DNA of 64,000 nt from Pseudomonas fluorescens (GTDB lineage Bacteria > Pseudomonadota > Gammaproteobacteria > Pseudomonadales > Pseudomonadaceae): NCBI RefSeq assembly GCF_902497895.1, contig NZ_CABVHQ010000001.1, positions 174,215-238,214 of the forward strand, written 5' to 3'. The notes below the pieces were generated by a model that saw only the letters and a program-made list of their open reading frames with translations, did no database searches and was not told the origin of the DNA. Position numbers and translations under genes: made by a program. Shown one piece after another: positions 1 to 8,505 of the stretch. Each line of letters starts with the position of its first letter. The stretch's first letter is position 1.

Positions 1-732
1 GGCACCCGCCCCCGCCGCCATCACCGGACCGGCGTTCGGGCTGTCCCAGGTCGGCCCCTGGGTTCGCCAGCATTTGAGTGCCAGGCGGGTCTTGCCCAGT
101 AGCGCGTAGGTCAGGGCTACCAGCCGCGCAGGAATATAGTTGAGCACATCGTCGATCTTCGCCGCCGCCCAGCCGAATCGTTCGAAGCGATCATTACGAT
201 AGCCCCACATCGCGTCCAGGGTATTGCTCAAGCGATAGAGCACCACCCCCGGAGCGCCGGCGATGGCAAACCAGAACAAGGCGGCAAACACCGCGTCGCT
301 GCCGTTCTCCAGCACCGATTCGGTGGCAGCGCGGGCGACCTCCGTTGGATCAAGCTCGCTGGTCTGACGGCTGACCAGATAGCCCACTCGCCGCCGCGCT
401 TCGTCCAAGTCATCGCTGCGCAGGGCTTGCGCGACCGGCTCGACATGCTCGCCAAGGCTGCGCAGGCCAAGGGCGCAATACAGCGCGAGGATTTCCACCA
501 GCCAGCCGATATAGGGCAGCCAGGAAAAGGCAGTCACCAATAGCGTCAGCGGCAACACCGCCAGCACCCAGGCGGTGACGCCATGGCTGCGCCAGCCACG
601 CCCGCCAGAGTTGAAACGTTGCTCGATGCGATCGGCAAACCGGCCGAACGCCACCAGCGGATGCCAGCGTTTGGGTTCACCCAGCAGCGCATCCAGCGCA
701 ACCGCGGCGACGCTCAATAACGCCACACTCAT
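1..732 (-). CDS. cobD: CobD/CbiB adenosylcobinamide-phosphate synthase (partial, C-terminus off window)
   Basis: Reading leftward from the ATG at 732 gives an open frame of 244 codons that runs off the window edge. It begins [20 protein letters not shown], the usual start of CobD/CbiB, and continues with hydrophobic segments and a conserved [19 protein letters not shown] stretch. CobD is an inner-membrane enzyme that attaches the aminopropanol arm to adenosylcobyric acid. Its ATG overlaps the bluB stop as ATGA, so it should be translationally coupled and is the fourth gene of the riboswitch-controlled operon. The family is about 300 residues, so roughly 60 are missing. Confidence 0.93.
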   Translation of the reverse strand, partial: MSVALLSVAAVALDALLGEPKRWHPLVAFGRFADRIEQRFNSGGRGWRSHGVTAWVLAVLPLTLLVTAFSWLPYIGWLVEILALYCALGLRSLGEHVEPVAQALRSDDLDEARRRVGYLVSRQTSELDPTEVARAATESVLENGSDAVFAALFWFAIAGAPGVVLYRLSNTLDAMWGYRNDRFERFGWAAAKIDDVLNYIPARLVALTYALLGKTRLALKCWRTQGPTWDSPNAGPVMAAGAGA

Positions 733-1379
733 TGACTCACTCCCCAATAATTCTCATACAGCAAATCACTCAGCGCACGCGGCTGCGCCCAGCCTTCGAG
801 CACCAGCATTGGCGCCGGATAAAATTCCTTTACTGGCCCCAGGCACAACACCGCCAGCGGTTTGGCCCCGGCCGGCAGACCCAGCAGATCGGCCAGGGCC
901 TGGGGCTCGAACAACGACACCCAGCCCATGCCCAGGCCTTCGGCGCGGGACGCCAGCCAGAGGTTTTGAATGGCGCAGGACAAGGACGCCATATCCATTT
1001 CGGGCAACGTTCGGCGGCCGAAAATATGCCGCTCGCGATCATCCATCAGCGCGGCGACCAGCACTTCGGCGCAGTCGTTGATGCCTTCGACTTTCAACTT
1101 CATGAACTCGTCGGAACGTTCGCCCAGGGCCTCGGCGGTGCGCACCCGTTCCTCTTCCACCAGCTGCTGGATCTTGCCGCGCAACGGGCGATCGCTGATG
1201 CGGATAAACCGCCAGGGCTGCATCAAGCCAACGCTCGGGGCTTGATGGGCGGCTTCGAGCAGGCGCCGGAGCAGTTCAGGCTCGACCGTGCCGCCGCTGA
1301 AATGACGCATGTCGCGGCGTTCGCCAATTACCCGATAAACCGCTTCACGTTCAGCCGGACTGAATGCGTTGTCGGTCAT
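729..1379 (-). CDS. bluB: BluB, 5,6-dimethylbenzimidazole synthase
   Basis: The product is 216 aa with a nitroreductase-like flavin fold. BluB uses reduced FMN and oxygen to fragment its own flavin into 5,6-dimethylbenzimidazole, the lower ligand of B12. The N-terminal [10 protein letters not shown] and the [14 protein letters not shown] stretch are typical of BluB rather than general nitroreductases. The gene overlaps both neighbours by four bases (ATGA): the cobB stop at its start and the cobD start at its end. Its position in a cobalamin operon supports the call. Oxygen dependence implies aerobic B12 synthesis. Confidence 0.94.
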   Translation of the reverse strand: MTDNAFSPAEREAVYRVIGERRDMRHFSGGTVEPELLRRLLEAAHQAPSVGLMQPWRFIRISDRPLRGKIQQLVEEERVRTAEALGERSDEFMKLKVEGINDCAEVLVAALMDDRERHIFGRRTLPEMDMASLSCAIQNLWLASRAEGLGMGWVSLFEPQALADLLGLPAGAKPLAVLCLGPVKEFYPAPMLVLEGWAQPRALSDLLYENYWGVSQ

Positions 1380-2758
1380 GGCCTCTTCGCGAGCAAGCTC
1401 GCTCCCACATTCGATTGCGTATGCTCTGTGGGAGCGAGCTTGCTCGCGATAGCGGTCTCGGCATCCGGCGCAAAAAGCGCAGCCACAGCCGAGGGATTGG
1501 AAGGGAAATAAAAGTGCACATAAGAAGCTGTCATCCGCCCCTCGCGATACACCGCTTCCGCCCCCCGCCCACCATTTGGGCTCAGGCCACGGGCAATCGG
1601 CTCAAGCGTCGTGCTGGTCAGCGAGTGGTGATAGGTATGGCCGCGCAACGAGCCCTCCGGCAGATCAACAGCCTGCAAGGCCAGTGCCGCCAGACGCTTT
1701 TGCATCACCGCATCGCCCGCGAGCAATCCCGCCAGTTGGGCACGCTGGCCCTCGACATCGGTCAGCGAATCGAGCAGATACAACATGCCGCCACACTCGG
1801 CCAGCAACGGCTTGCCGGCTACGTGGTGGGCACGGATCGAAGCCAGCATCGTGGCGTTTTCCGCCAGCGCGACATGATGCAATTCCGGGTAGCCACCCGG
1901 CAGGTACAAGCTGTCAGCCTCGGGCAGTTCGCGGTCATGGATCGGCGAGAAGAACCGCAACTCGGCGCCCATCGCCCGCAGCAGGTCGAGGCTCGCACCA
2001 TAGGTGAACGCAAAGGCTTCATCGCGGGCCACGGCAATCCGCACACCGGCCAGCAACGGCTCGGCCACAACCACTTCAGGCGCGGCGAACTCGACCGCTG
2101 GCGGCAACGCCACTTCGCAACTGCCGGCCAAGGCTTCGGCCGCAGCGTCGAGGCGCAGATCCAGGTCATTCAGTTCGCTGGCCTGCACCAGGCCCAGGTG
2201 ACGGCTCGGCAGTTCGATCCCGGTTTCCCGGGACAACGCGCCATACCAGCGCAGGCCTTCGGTCAGGCTGCCTTCGAGCAATTGCGCATGGCGCAAGGTG
2301 CCGACGCGGTTGGCCAGCACGCCGGCAAACGGCAAGTCCGGCTGATAACGCGCCAGACCCAGGGCCAGGGCACCGAAGGTCTGGGCCATGGCCGTGCCGT
2401 CGATCACCGCCAGCACAGGCACGCCGAAGTGCCGCGCCAGGTCGGCGCTGGACGGCGTGCCATCGAACAGGCCCATGACCCCTTCGATCAGAATCAGGTC
2501 CGCCTCGCCCGCCGCTTCCCAGAGCAGTCGACGGCTTTCCTGTTCGCCGACCATCCACATGTCCAGTTGATACACCGGCGCACCGCTGGCGCGCTCGAGA
2601 ATCATCGGGTCGAGGAAGTCCGGACCGCACTTGAACACCCGAACCTTGCGCCCCTGATTACGATGCAAGCGGGCCAGCGCGGCGGTCACGGTGGTCTTGC
2701 CCTGACCGGAAGCCGGGGCGGCGATCAATACCGCCGGGCAACGACGTGCATCACTCAT
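1376..2758 (-). CDS. cobB: CobB, cobyrinate a,c-diamide synthase, with REP-encoded C-terminal tail
   Basis: The ATG at 2758 gives 460 aa; the frame is open further upstream but the family start MSDARRCPAVLIAAPASGQG lies here. A P-loop, ASGQGKTT (residues 16-23), opens the dethiobiotin-synthetase-like ATPase domain. The C-terminal class I glutamine amidotransferase has its nucleophile in ECGGMLYLLDS and a conserved SYVHFYFPSNP near the end. The enzyme amidates the a and c side chains of cobyrinate using glutamine and ATP. The last 22 or so residues (SKLAPTEHTQSNVGASLLAK and two more) are encoded by an inverted pair of REP sequences, yet the frame still stops in an ATGA overlap with bluB. This tail is not a normal part of the family. 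Confidence 0.95.
   Translation of the reverse strand: MSDARRCPAVLIAAPASGQGKTTVTAALARLHRNQGRKVRVFKCGPDFLDPMILERASGAPVYQLDMWMVGEQESRRLLWEAAGEADLILIEGVMGLFDGTPSSADLARHFGVPVLAVIDGTAMAQTFGALALGLARYQPDLPFAGVLANRVGTLRHAQLLEGSLTEGLRWYGALSRETGIELPSRHLGLVQASELNDLDLRLDAAAEALAGSCEVALPPAVEFAAPEVVVAEPLLAGVRIAVARDEAFAFTYGASLDLLRAMGAELRFFSPIHDRELPEADSLYLPGGYPELHHVALAENATMLASIRAHHVAGKPLLAECGGMLYLLDSLTDVEGQRAQLAGLLAGDAVMQKRLAALALQAVDLPEGSLRGHTYHHSLTSTTLEPIARGLSPNGGRGAEAVYREGRMTASYVHFYFPSNPSAVAALFAPDAETAIASKLAPTEHTQSNVGASLLAKRP
1388..1448. repeat. REP inverted pair (GAGCGAGCTTGCTCGC type) inside the cobB 3' end
   Basis: Two 22-bp arms (1388-1409 and 1427-1448) are inverted copies of CGCGAGCAAGCTCGCTCCCA around a 17-bp spacer, forming a REPIN-like hairpin. 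The same arm type recurs at 13695-13782 and 41929-42026, both intergenic. Here the whole pair lies within the cobB reading frame. Confidence 0.9.
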
Positions 2759-2768
2759 GCTTGAATAC

Positions 2769-3380
2769 TCACAGCTCGATGCCCTTTTGCGCTTTGATCC
2801 CGGCCTGGAACGCATGCTTGAGCACGCCCATTTCGGTGACGGTGTCGGCCAGGTCAATCATTTCGGGCTTGGCACCGCGACCGGTGACCAGCACATGCTG
2901 CATCGGCGGGCGAGCCTGCAAGTCGCTGAGTACCTGGTCGAGGTCCAGATAGCCGTGTTTGAGGGCAATATTCAGCTCATCGAGCACCACCAGGCCAATG
3001 GCCGGGTCACGCAACAATTCACGGGAGACGGCCCAGGCCGCTTCGGCCGCCGCGATGTCACGTTGACGGTCCTGAGTTTCCCAGGTGAAGCCCTCACCCA
3101 TGACGTGAAAGCGTACTTGCTCGGGAAAACGTCGAAAGAACAGCTCCTCACCGGTACTGTTGCGACCCTTGATGAACTGCACCACGCCGCATTGCATGCC
3201 GTGGCCCATGGCCCGGGCGAGCATGCCGAAGGCGGAGCTGCTCTTGCCTTTGCCGTTGCCGGTCAGCACCAGCAGCAACCCGCACTCGTTCGGCGAGTTG
3301 GCGATACGTTCGTCGATTACCGCTTTTTTGCGCAGCATGCGCGCCAGATGGCGTTCGTCACGATCGGGGGAATCAGTCAT
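2769..3380 (-). CDS. cobO: CobO/CobA-type corrinoid adenosyltransferase
   Basis: Starting at the ATG at 3380 the product is 203 aa, the usual length; codons upstream of this ATG lie in the riboswitch leader. A P-loop GNGKGKS sits at residues 41-47, followed by FGMLARAMGHGM and the LDELNIALKHGYLD Walker-B-like region. The enzyme transfers the adenosyl group from ATP to cob(I)yrinic acid a,c-diamide or other corrinoids. It is the first gene of the operon and ends 10 bp before cobB starts. Confidence 0.95.
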   Translation of the reverse strand: MTDSPDRDERHLARMLRKKAVIDERIANSPNECGLLLVLTGNGKGKSSSAFGMLARAMGHGMQCGVVQFIKGRNSTGEELFFRRFPEQVRFHVMGEGFTWETQDRQRDIAAAEAAWAVSRELLRDPAIGLVVLDELNIALKHGYLDLDQVLSDLQARPPMQHVLVTGRGAKPEMIDLADTVTEMGVLKHAFQAGIKAQKGIEL

Positions 3381-3472
3381 GGAGCAGCTCTCCGTTGGAA
3401 ATGGATAACGGGGGGCAGGAATAAAAATAGACGGCATTAAGCCTGGCATCGCCCACCGTGATGCCGTTGGAT

Positions 3473-3680
3473 GGATCAGGCCGGTCTCCGGGCTCATGAG
3501 TGGGTGTAATCCCGGACTGCGCGCCTTCCCGGGTCGACTCGCGACACAGTGGCACCAGGCACAGTCTTGACTCATTTACCGTTGCGGGGGCAGCGCCGGG
3601 ATCGCTGCCCGCTCTGTAACAGAACGCGCACTCACCGGCTTCCCTGTTTCACTCTTTCGACCAGGGTCACAGAGCACCTG
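3473..3680 (-). promoter_or_regulatory. Cobalamin (adenosylcobalamin) riboswitch
   Basis: On the minus strand the leader of cobO carries the conserved cobalamin-aptamer strings in order: CAGGTGCTC, GTGAAACAGGGAAGCCGGTG, GCTGCCCCCGCAACGGTAA, the B12 box GCCACTG (plus-strand 3547-3553), a CGGGAAGGCG segment and AGCCCGGAGACCGGCC. The aptamer ends about 90 nt before the cobO ATG. A possible expression-platform hairpin, GGCATC...GATGCC, occupies 3445-3465 and is followed by a U-rich run (3421-3430). High B12 should switch off cobO-cobB-bluB-cobD. Confidence 0.95.
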
Positions 3681-3848
3681 AAACAAGTCGCGAAGGTTAG
3701 AGGGTTGAGGGTGGAGCGTCAATTAAACCCGGGCAACTATCACCCTGGCATTGCCGTGCTATTCAAAGAGGCACGCCGCTGAAAGGTTGAACCAACCGGC
3801 AGCTATGCGCCTCTATGAATACATCAGTGCATTCGTAGGGAGATCAGC

Positions 3849-5162
3849 ATGCTCAAGCCTCAACTTGCCCTTGTCATCGTGCTCGCCGGCGGGCTTGCAG
3901 CCTGTAGTGAAACCGCCACCCTGAAAGTTTCCGATGGCACCGGGCCGTCGCCGAAGCTGCCGCAACCGAACAAAACCCTGATCCCGACCGTGAACATCGC
4001 CCCGGCGATCGGCTGGCCTGAAGGTGCCAGACCGACCGCCGCAAGTGGCACTCAGGTAGCGGCGTTTGCCGAAGGGCTTGATCATCCGCGCTGGCTTTAC
4101 GTACTACCCAACGGTGACGTGCTGGTGGCCGAAACCAACGCTCCGCCCAGGCCCGACGATCGCAAAGGCATTTTTGGCTGGGTCATGGGCAAGTTCATGG
4201 GCCGCGCCGGAGCCGTTGTCCCGAGCCCGAATCGCATCACCCTGCTGCGGGACAAGGACCATGATGGCGTCGCCGAAACCCGCACAATATTCCTCGAGAA
4301 CCTCAACTCACCGTTCGGCATGATTCTGGTGGGCAATGATCTCTACGTCGCGGATACCGATCGGTTGCTGCGCTTCCCCTATAAAGACGGAGAAACCTCG
4401 ATCACCGCGCAACCGACCAAGGTGGTGGACCTGCCCGGTGGGACCTTGAATCACCACTGGACCAAGAACGTGATTGCCAGCAAGGATGGCAGCAAGCTCT
4501 ACGTTACCGTCGGCTCCAATAGCAACGTCGGCGAAAACGGTCTGGAGCAGGAACAAGGGCGCGCCGCGATCTGGGAAGTCGACCGCGCCACCGGTCAGCA
4601 TCGGATCTTTGCCTCAGGCCTGCGCAATCCCAACGGCATGGCCTGGGAGCCCCAGAGCGGGCAACTCTGGACCGCCGTCAACGAACGTGACGAAATCGGC
4701 AGCGATCTGGTGCCGGACTACATCACCTCGGTCAAGGACGGCGCCTTCTATGGCTGGCCCTTCAGTTACTATGGCCAGCACGTCGACGTGCGCGTCACTC
4801 CACAAGACCCGGCACTGGTAGCCAAAGCCATCGTTCCGGACTACGCCGTCGGCCCGCACACTGCATCACTGGGCCTGACCTTCGCCGAAGGCAGCAAATT
4901 GCCGCCGTCCTTCACCCAAGGCGCATTCATCGGCCAGCATGGCTCCTGGAACCGTAAGCCGCACAGTGGCTACAAAGTGATCTTCGTACCGTTCAGCGCC
5001 GGCAAACCCAGCGGCCAACCGATTGACGTGCTGACGGGCTTCCTCACTGAAGACGAAAAAGCCATGGGCCGGCCGGTGGGGGTGGTGATTGATCAGCAAG
5101 GGGGCTTGCTGGTGGCGGATGACGTGGGGAACAAGATCTGGCGGGTGTCGGCGGCCCCGTAG
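3849..5162 (+). CDS. PQQ-dependent sugar (sorbosone/glucose) dehydrogenase-family lipoprotein
   Basis: The product is 437 aa. It opens with a lipoprotein signal peptide ending in the lipobox LAAC (Cys19), so the protein should be periplasmic and lipid-anchored. The body is the six-bladed beta-propeller of the glucose/sorbosone dehydrogenase family: [32 protein letters not shown] and the late GQHGSWNR motif are all present. Family members oxidise aldoses using PQQ, but substrate and cofactor cannot be fixed from sequence. The gene is divergent from the cobalamin operon with no evident functional link to it. A REP arm follows directly after the stop. Confidence 0.85.
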   Translation: MLKPQLALVIVLAGGLAACSETATLKVSDGTGPSPKLPQPNKTLIPTVNIAPAIGWPEGARPTAASGTQVAAFAEGLDHPRWLYVLPNGDVLVAETNAPPRPDDRKGIFGWVMGKFMGRAGAVVPSPNRITLLRDKDHDGVAETRTIFLENLNSPFGMILVGNDLYVADTDRLLRFPYKDGETSITAQPTKVVDLPGGTLNHHWTKNVIASKDGSKLYVTVGSNSNVGENGLEQEQGRAAIWEVDRATGQHRIFASGLRNPNGMAWEPQSGQLWTAVNERDEIGSDLVPDYITSVKDGAFYGWPFSYYGQHVDVRVTPQDPALVAKAIVPDYAVGPHTASLGLTFAEGSKLPPSFTQGAFIGQHGSWNRKPHSGYKVIFVPFSAGKPSGQPIDVLTGFLTEDEKAMGRPVGVVIDQQGGLLVADDVGNKIWRVSAAP

Positions 5163-5190
5163 GAGCTGCCGAAGGCTGCGATCTTTATCG
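5160..5190. repeat. Single REP arm (GTAGGAGCTGCCG type)
   Basis: The sequence GTAGGAGCTGCCGAAGGCTG and the following CGATCTTT directly abut the stop codon of the preceding dehydrogenase gene. Only one arm is present here; inverted pairs of the same type occur at 15243-15332, 37155-37261 and 51642-51715. Confidence 0.85.
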
Positions 5191-5270
5191 ATCTCCTCTA
5201 CGCCAAAGAAGCGGAGCGGGCTTGCCCCAATCCTGATCAGTTAATGAAAATCTATAGTCTGGCGGGCATT

Positions 5271-5419
5271 TGTGGCGAGGGGGCTTGCCCCCGTTCGGCT
5301 GCGGAGCAGTCGTAGAACCGGTGAATGCGGTGTACCTGACAGATCGGGATCGCTGGTTTTTGGGGCCGCTTCGCGACCCAACGGGGCGATGCGGCGTTCC
5401 GACAAGCCCCCTCGCCACA
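5271..5419. repeat. Composite palindromic element, type A (TGTGGCGAGGGGGCTTG ends), copy 1
   Basis: About 149 bp bounded by inverted TGTGGCGAGGGGGCTTG arms, filling the gap between the dehydrogenase and O-methyltransferase genes. Inner segments include CCCGTTCGGCTGCGGAGCAG on one side and AACGGGGCGATGCGGCGTTC on the other. Related copies lie at 27194-27341, 31220-31367 and 41013-41143. This copy pairs arms in a different combination from the others. No open frame of note. Confidence 0.85.
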
Positions 5420-5453
5420 GGTTTGGTGTTCGGCGTGCCTTACTCTTAATTGC

Positions 5454-6116
5454 CTACCGCTTGCGGCACAGCGTCAGCCCATCGCCCAGCGGCAGCAGCG
5501 ACAGATCGACCCGAAGGTCATCCTTCAAGGCGCGGTTCAGGGCCTGGATGGCGCGGGTGTCTTCGCTTTCGGGATTGACCTCGAGCACGCGCCCGCTCCA
5601 TAGCGTGTTATCGAAAATCACCAGCCCGCCGCTTCGCAGCAGACGCAAGGCGCTTTCCAGATAGGCCGGATAGTTGGCCTTGTCGGCATCGATGAAGATC
5701 AGGTCGAAACTTCCACCCTGCCCTTGCTGCTCCAGCTGCGCCAGGGTTTCCAGCGCCGGTGCCAGGCGCAGATCAATCCGCTGCGCCAGGCCCGCCTCCT
5801 GCCAGTAACGGCGAGCGGTGGCGTTGTAATCGCCAGGAATATCGCAACAGATCAGGCTGCCATCCTCCGGCAAGGCAGCAGCCATGCACAAGGCGCTGTA
5901 ACCGGTGAAGGTGCCGACTTCCAGCAAGCGCCTGGCGCCGGTCAGTTTGACCAACAAGGCGAGGAACTGGCCCTGCTCGGGCGCCACCTGCCAGCGGGCC
6001 ATGGGCAGCGCCTGGGTTTCGTCACGCAAACGGCGTAACAGCGGCGTTTCGCGCAAGGAAACATCCAGCAGGTAGCTGTAGAGGGAATCGTCGAGATTGA
6101 GGGTGCGCGCGGTCAT
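5454..6116 (-). CDS. Class I SAM-dependent O-methyltransferase (caffeoyl-CoA OMT-like)
   Basis: The product is 220 aa, typical of the small cation-dependent O-methyltransferase family. The SAM-binding motif LLEVGTFTGYSALCMA is at residues 64-79. DLIFIDADKANYPAYLE carries the acidic metal and substrate-binding residues, and VIFDNTLWSGRV is the conserved post-motif. Members methylate catechol-like hydroxyls; the physiological substrate here is unknown. The gene stands 23 bp downstream of an NlpC/P60 gene and is probably co-transcribed with it. Confidence 0.87.
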   Translation of the reverse strand: MTARTLNLDDSLYSYLLDVSLRETPLLRRLRDETQALPMARWQVAPEQGQFLALLVKLTGARRLLEVGTFTGYSALCMAAALPEDGSLICCDIPGDYNATARRYWQEAGLAQRIDLRLAPALETLAQLEQQGQGGSFDLIFIDADKANYPAYLESALRLLRSGGLVIFDNTLWSGRVLEVNPESEDTRAIQALNRALKDDLRVDLSLLPLGDGLTLCRKR

Positions 6117-6139
6117 GAAAACCTCTGCAAAGGTGCGAC

Positions 6140-6673
6140 CTAAGGGTTACGCGCCAGACGCTCCGGCTGCAACACCCGCTTGGCGCTGAGATAGGCTTTC
6201 TGCCAGTAGGCTTTGGACAGGGTATCGAGCTTGACCGTTCCGCCGGTGGCAGGCGCATGAACAAATCGGCCTTCGCCGACATAAATTCCGGCATGACTGA
6301 CTTGCGAGCCGCCATTGGTGGCAAAAAATATCAGGTCGCCAGTCTGCAGGGCGTTCTGGTCGACATCCTGCGCACGCATACCGATCATTTCGCGGGTCGT
6401 ACGCGGCAGAGTGATGCCAGCGACATCACGATAAACGTAGCCGATCAGACCACTGCAATCGAAACCCGAGTCCGGCGTATTGCCGCCCCAGCGATAAGGT
6501 GTACCGACCAGGCCCAACGCTTGGAACAGCACATCTTCAGCCACTGGCGAGAATGCTTGGGAGGGGGCGAAAACAGGTGCCCGGATCACCGGCGCAGGTG
6601 GCGGAGTACGGCTGGCGCAAGCACTGAGCAGTGCCGCGAACACGAGAAGCGCAAGGCGGGCCGACGTCGACAT
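6140..6673 (-). CDS. NlpC/P60 (C40) cell-wall hydrolase, lipoprotein
   Basis: The 177-aa product has a lipoprotein signal with Cys19 in LLSAC. A C-terminal NlpC/P60 domain follows: catalytic Cys73 in DSGFDCSG, His127 in QVSHAGIY and a third polar residue, His139, in RFVHAP. Such enzymes cleave D-glutamyl-diaminopimelate bonds in peptidoglycan stem peptides. It is a neighbour and close paralogue of the next gene upstream, which has the same domain order. Confidence 0.9.
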   Translation of the reverse strand: MSTSARLALLVFAALLSACASRTPPPAPVIRAPVFAPSQAFSPVAEDVLFQALGLVGTPYRWGGNTPDSGFDCSGLIGYVYRDVAGITLPRTTREMIGMRAQDVDQNALQTGDLIFFATNGGSQVSHAGIYVGEGRFVHAPATGGTVKLDTLSKAYWQKAYLSAKRVLQPERLARNP

Positions 6674-6726
6674 GTGCAGAACAATCCTGATCTGGATGCG
6701 GCTTTCTCTGCCGTGAGGCTGAAAAG

Positions 6727-6762
6727 AAAACCGCCTACGCAGAACGCAGGCGGTTTACCATC
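6727..6762 (-). terminator. Rho-independent terminator between the two NlpC/P60 genes
   Basis: AAACCGCCT and AGGCGGTTT form a stem around a short loop. On the minus strand this is followed by a TTTTCTTTTC tract. It should end transcription from the upstream NlpC/P60 gene (6839-7459), so the two paralogues are separately transcribed. Confidence 0.8.
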
Positions 6763-6838
6763 AACAATAGATCAGGATTCTAGCGGCTACGCGGCAAACT
6801 TCAAGTAAGACTTTAAGTTCGCCTTACTGAAAGTAAGC

Positions 6839-7459
6839 TTACTTGCGAGCGGTAACGATAGTCGGCGCCATGGCGAGGGCTCGCTTGGCTTCGATGAAGG
6901 TCTTGCTCCAGTAGCTGTCGCCCAGTTTGTCGACTCGAACACCACCGCTACGACGGCTGCTGGAGTGGATGAACTGGTCATCACCCAGGTAGATCCCGGC
7001 GTGACTGACGCGGCCACGGCCATTGGTGCTGAAGAACAGCAGATCACCGGGCTTGAGCTTGTTGCGAGCGACCAGCGGAGCGTCCACGTTGATCATTTCG
7101 CGAGTGGAGCGCGGCAAGTTCATGCCCGCCTCTTCTCGAAACAGATACCCGATGAAACCGCTGCAATCGAAGCCTGCCTCGGAGGTGCCGCCGAAACGGT
7201 AACGAGTACCGATCAGGGACATGCCACGCTCGAGGATGCTATCGGCCAGGACCGGCATCTGATAAGGCTTGTTATCGTTGAATACGGCCAGTTCTTTTTC
7301 AGTCGCCAGGTCTTCCAGGTAAACACTGGAAGACTGTGCAGTAACAGAGTTTGTAACCTGCTGTTGTGGCTCTTGCTGGGACACTGGAGAGTGCGCAGCG
7401 CAACCAAACAACAGGGTAACGAGTGCGAGAGGCACGAGGGGTGCGAAGCGATTTAGCAT
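6839..7459 (-). CDS. NlpC/P60 (C40) cell-wall hydrolase, lipoprotein (second copy)
   Basis: Using the ATG at 7459 the product is 206 aa, with a lipobox LFGC (Cys20); codons upstream of this ATG do not form a signal peptide. A linker of about 60 residues rich in Gln and Ser precedes the NlpC/P60 domain. Catalytic Cys99 is in EAGFDCSG, His153 in RVSHAGIY and His165 in QFIHSSS. The role is peptidoglycan stem-peptide hydrolysis. The longer linker may let the domain reach further into the periplasm than its downstream paralogue. Confidence 0.9.
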   Translation of the reverse strand: MLNRFAPLVPLALVTLLFGCAAHSPVSQQEPQQQVTNSVTAQSSSVYLEDLATEKELAVFNDNKPYQMPVLADSILERGMSLIGTRYRFGGTSEAGFDCSGFIGYLFREEAGMNLPRSTREMINVDAPLVARNKLKPGDLLFFSTNGRGRVSHAGIYLGDDQFIHSSSRRSGGVRVDKLGDSYWSKTFIEAKRALAMAPTIVTARK

Positions 7460-7683
7460 GGGCACGACCGTGGCTGATAGTTTTGAAGAGCCGCGACTAT
7501 GCCTTCTATCATCCTCATTTGCAAATTCAATCGAGGGGAATGTGACTTTTCGGTTTGTCGTTTGCATCTAAGGCCTAAAGCCCATATAGACGCTTGCGCA
7601 CCCTGGATACGGCCTCGGAGCGGATTTTCTGGCGCCTGAAAAGTGCCAAAAAACGCTGCAGAGCGCGGTTTTACCGGGTCATT

Positions 7684-8388
7684 TTACCAACCCAGGGTTT
7701 CTTTCAGGAAGGGAATGGTCAGTTTGCGTTGCGCCTGCAACGAAGCTTGATCGAGACGCTCCAGCAGTTCGAACAATGCGCTCATGCTGCGAGTGCCACG
7801 CGTCAGGATAAAGTGTCCGACCTCATCGGTCAGGTGCAGACCGCGCCGTGAAGCACGCAGTTGCAGGGCACGCAGTTTGTCTTCATCGGAGAGCGGACGC
7901 ATCTGGAAAATCAGCGCCAGGGTCAGGCGTGATTTCAAATCCGCCAACTTCACCGGCAGCTCCCGTGGCGAAGTCGAAGCGGCAATCAGCAAACGTCGAC
8001 CGCTGTCGCGCAAACGGTTGAACAGATGGAACAGCGCCTCTTCCCAGTCCGCCCGCCCCGCCACCGCCTGCAGATCATCCAGGCAGACCAGTTCGTATTG
8101 CTCGAGGTTGTCGAGGATTTCAATACCGCGATCCAGCAGTTCCGCCAATGGCAGGTACACCGCCGGTTCGCCCATCTGCTCGAACCGCAAGCACGCGGCT
8201 TGCAGCAAGTGCGTACGCCCGACGCCGTCCTTGCCCCAGAGGTAGATCAGGCTTTCGGTCCAGCCAGCGTCGGCTTCGCAAAGCCGCTCGACATAGCCGA
8301 GTGCAGCGGCGTTGGCGCCTGGGTAGTAATTGATAAAGGTGGCGTCATCACGCAGACGCACACCTAGGGGCAGCTGAATCGGTTTCAT
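7684..8388 (-). CDS. hda: Hda, DnaA regulatory inactivator
   Basis: The 234-aa protein matches the AAA+ core of DnaA without the N-terminal or DNA-binding domains. It starts MKPIQLPLGVRLRDDATF, carries the nucleotide-binding loop GKDGVGRTHLLQ (about residues 52-63), a Walker B-like LVCLDDLQAV and a sensor stretch, RLLIAASTSPRELP. Hda with the DNA-loaded sliding clamp stimulates ATP hydrolysis by DnaA after initiation; the N-terminal QLPL is the expected clamp-binding motif. It lies downstream of the permease gene. Confidence 0.93.
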   Translation of the reverse strand: MKPIQLPLGVRLRDDATFINYYPGANAAALGYVERLCEADAGWTESLIYLWGKDGVGRTHLLQAACLRFEQMGEPAVYLPLAELLDRGIEILDNLEQYELVCLDDLQAVAGRADWEEALFHLFNRLRDSGRRLLIAASTSPRELPVKLADLKSRLTLALIFQMRPLSDEDKLRALQLRASRRGLHLTDEVGHFILTRGTRSMSALFELLERLDQASLQAQRKLTIPFLKETLGW

Positions 8389-8505
8389 GCTGACTGAACA
8401 GTTCCAAAGGAACCGTTAGTGGCCTCTGTATAAAGTGTGCAAAGTTTATACCCGTGACGCCGGGCGCACAATGCAGCAGACCATAAGCAAAATCAAAGGT
8501 TTGCG

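Noticed and set aside
1376..1460. A frameshift or misassembly at the cobB 3' end
   Set aside because: The frame is open through the REP pair and ends in the canonical ATGA overlap with bluB, so no error is needed; only comparison with relatives could show one.
3849..5162. The sugar dehydrogenase as part of the cobalamin system
   Set aside because: It is divergent, has no B12-related domain and the riboswitch faces the other way.
7568..7683. A small gene or terminator after hda
   Set aside because: No coding frame with a start and no clean stem plus T-run; only short imperfect repeats are visible.
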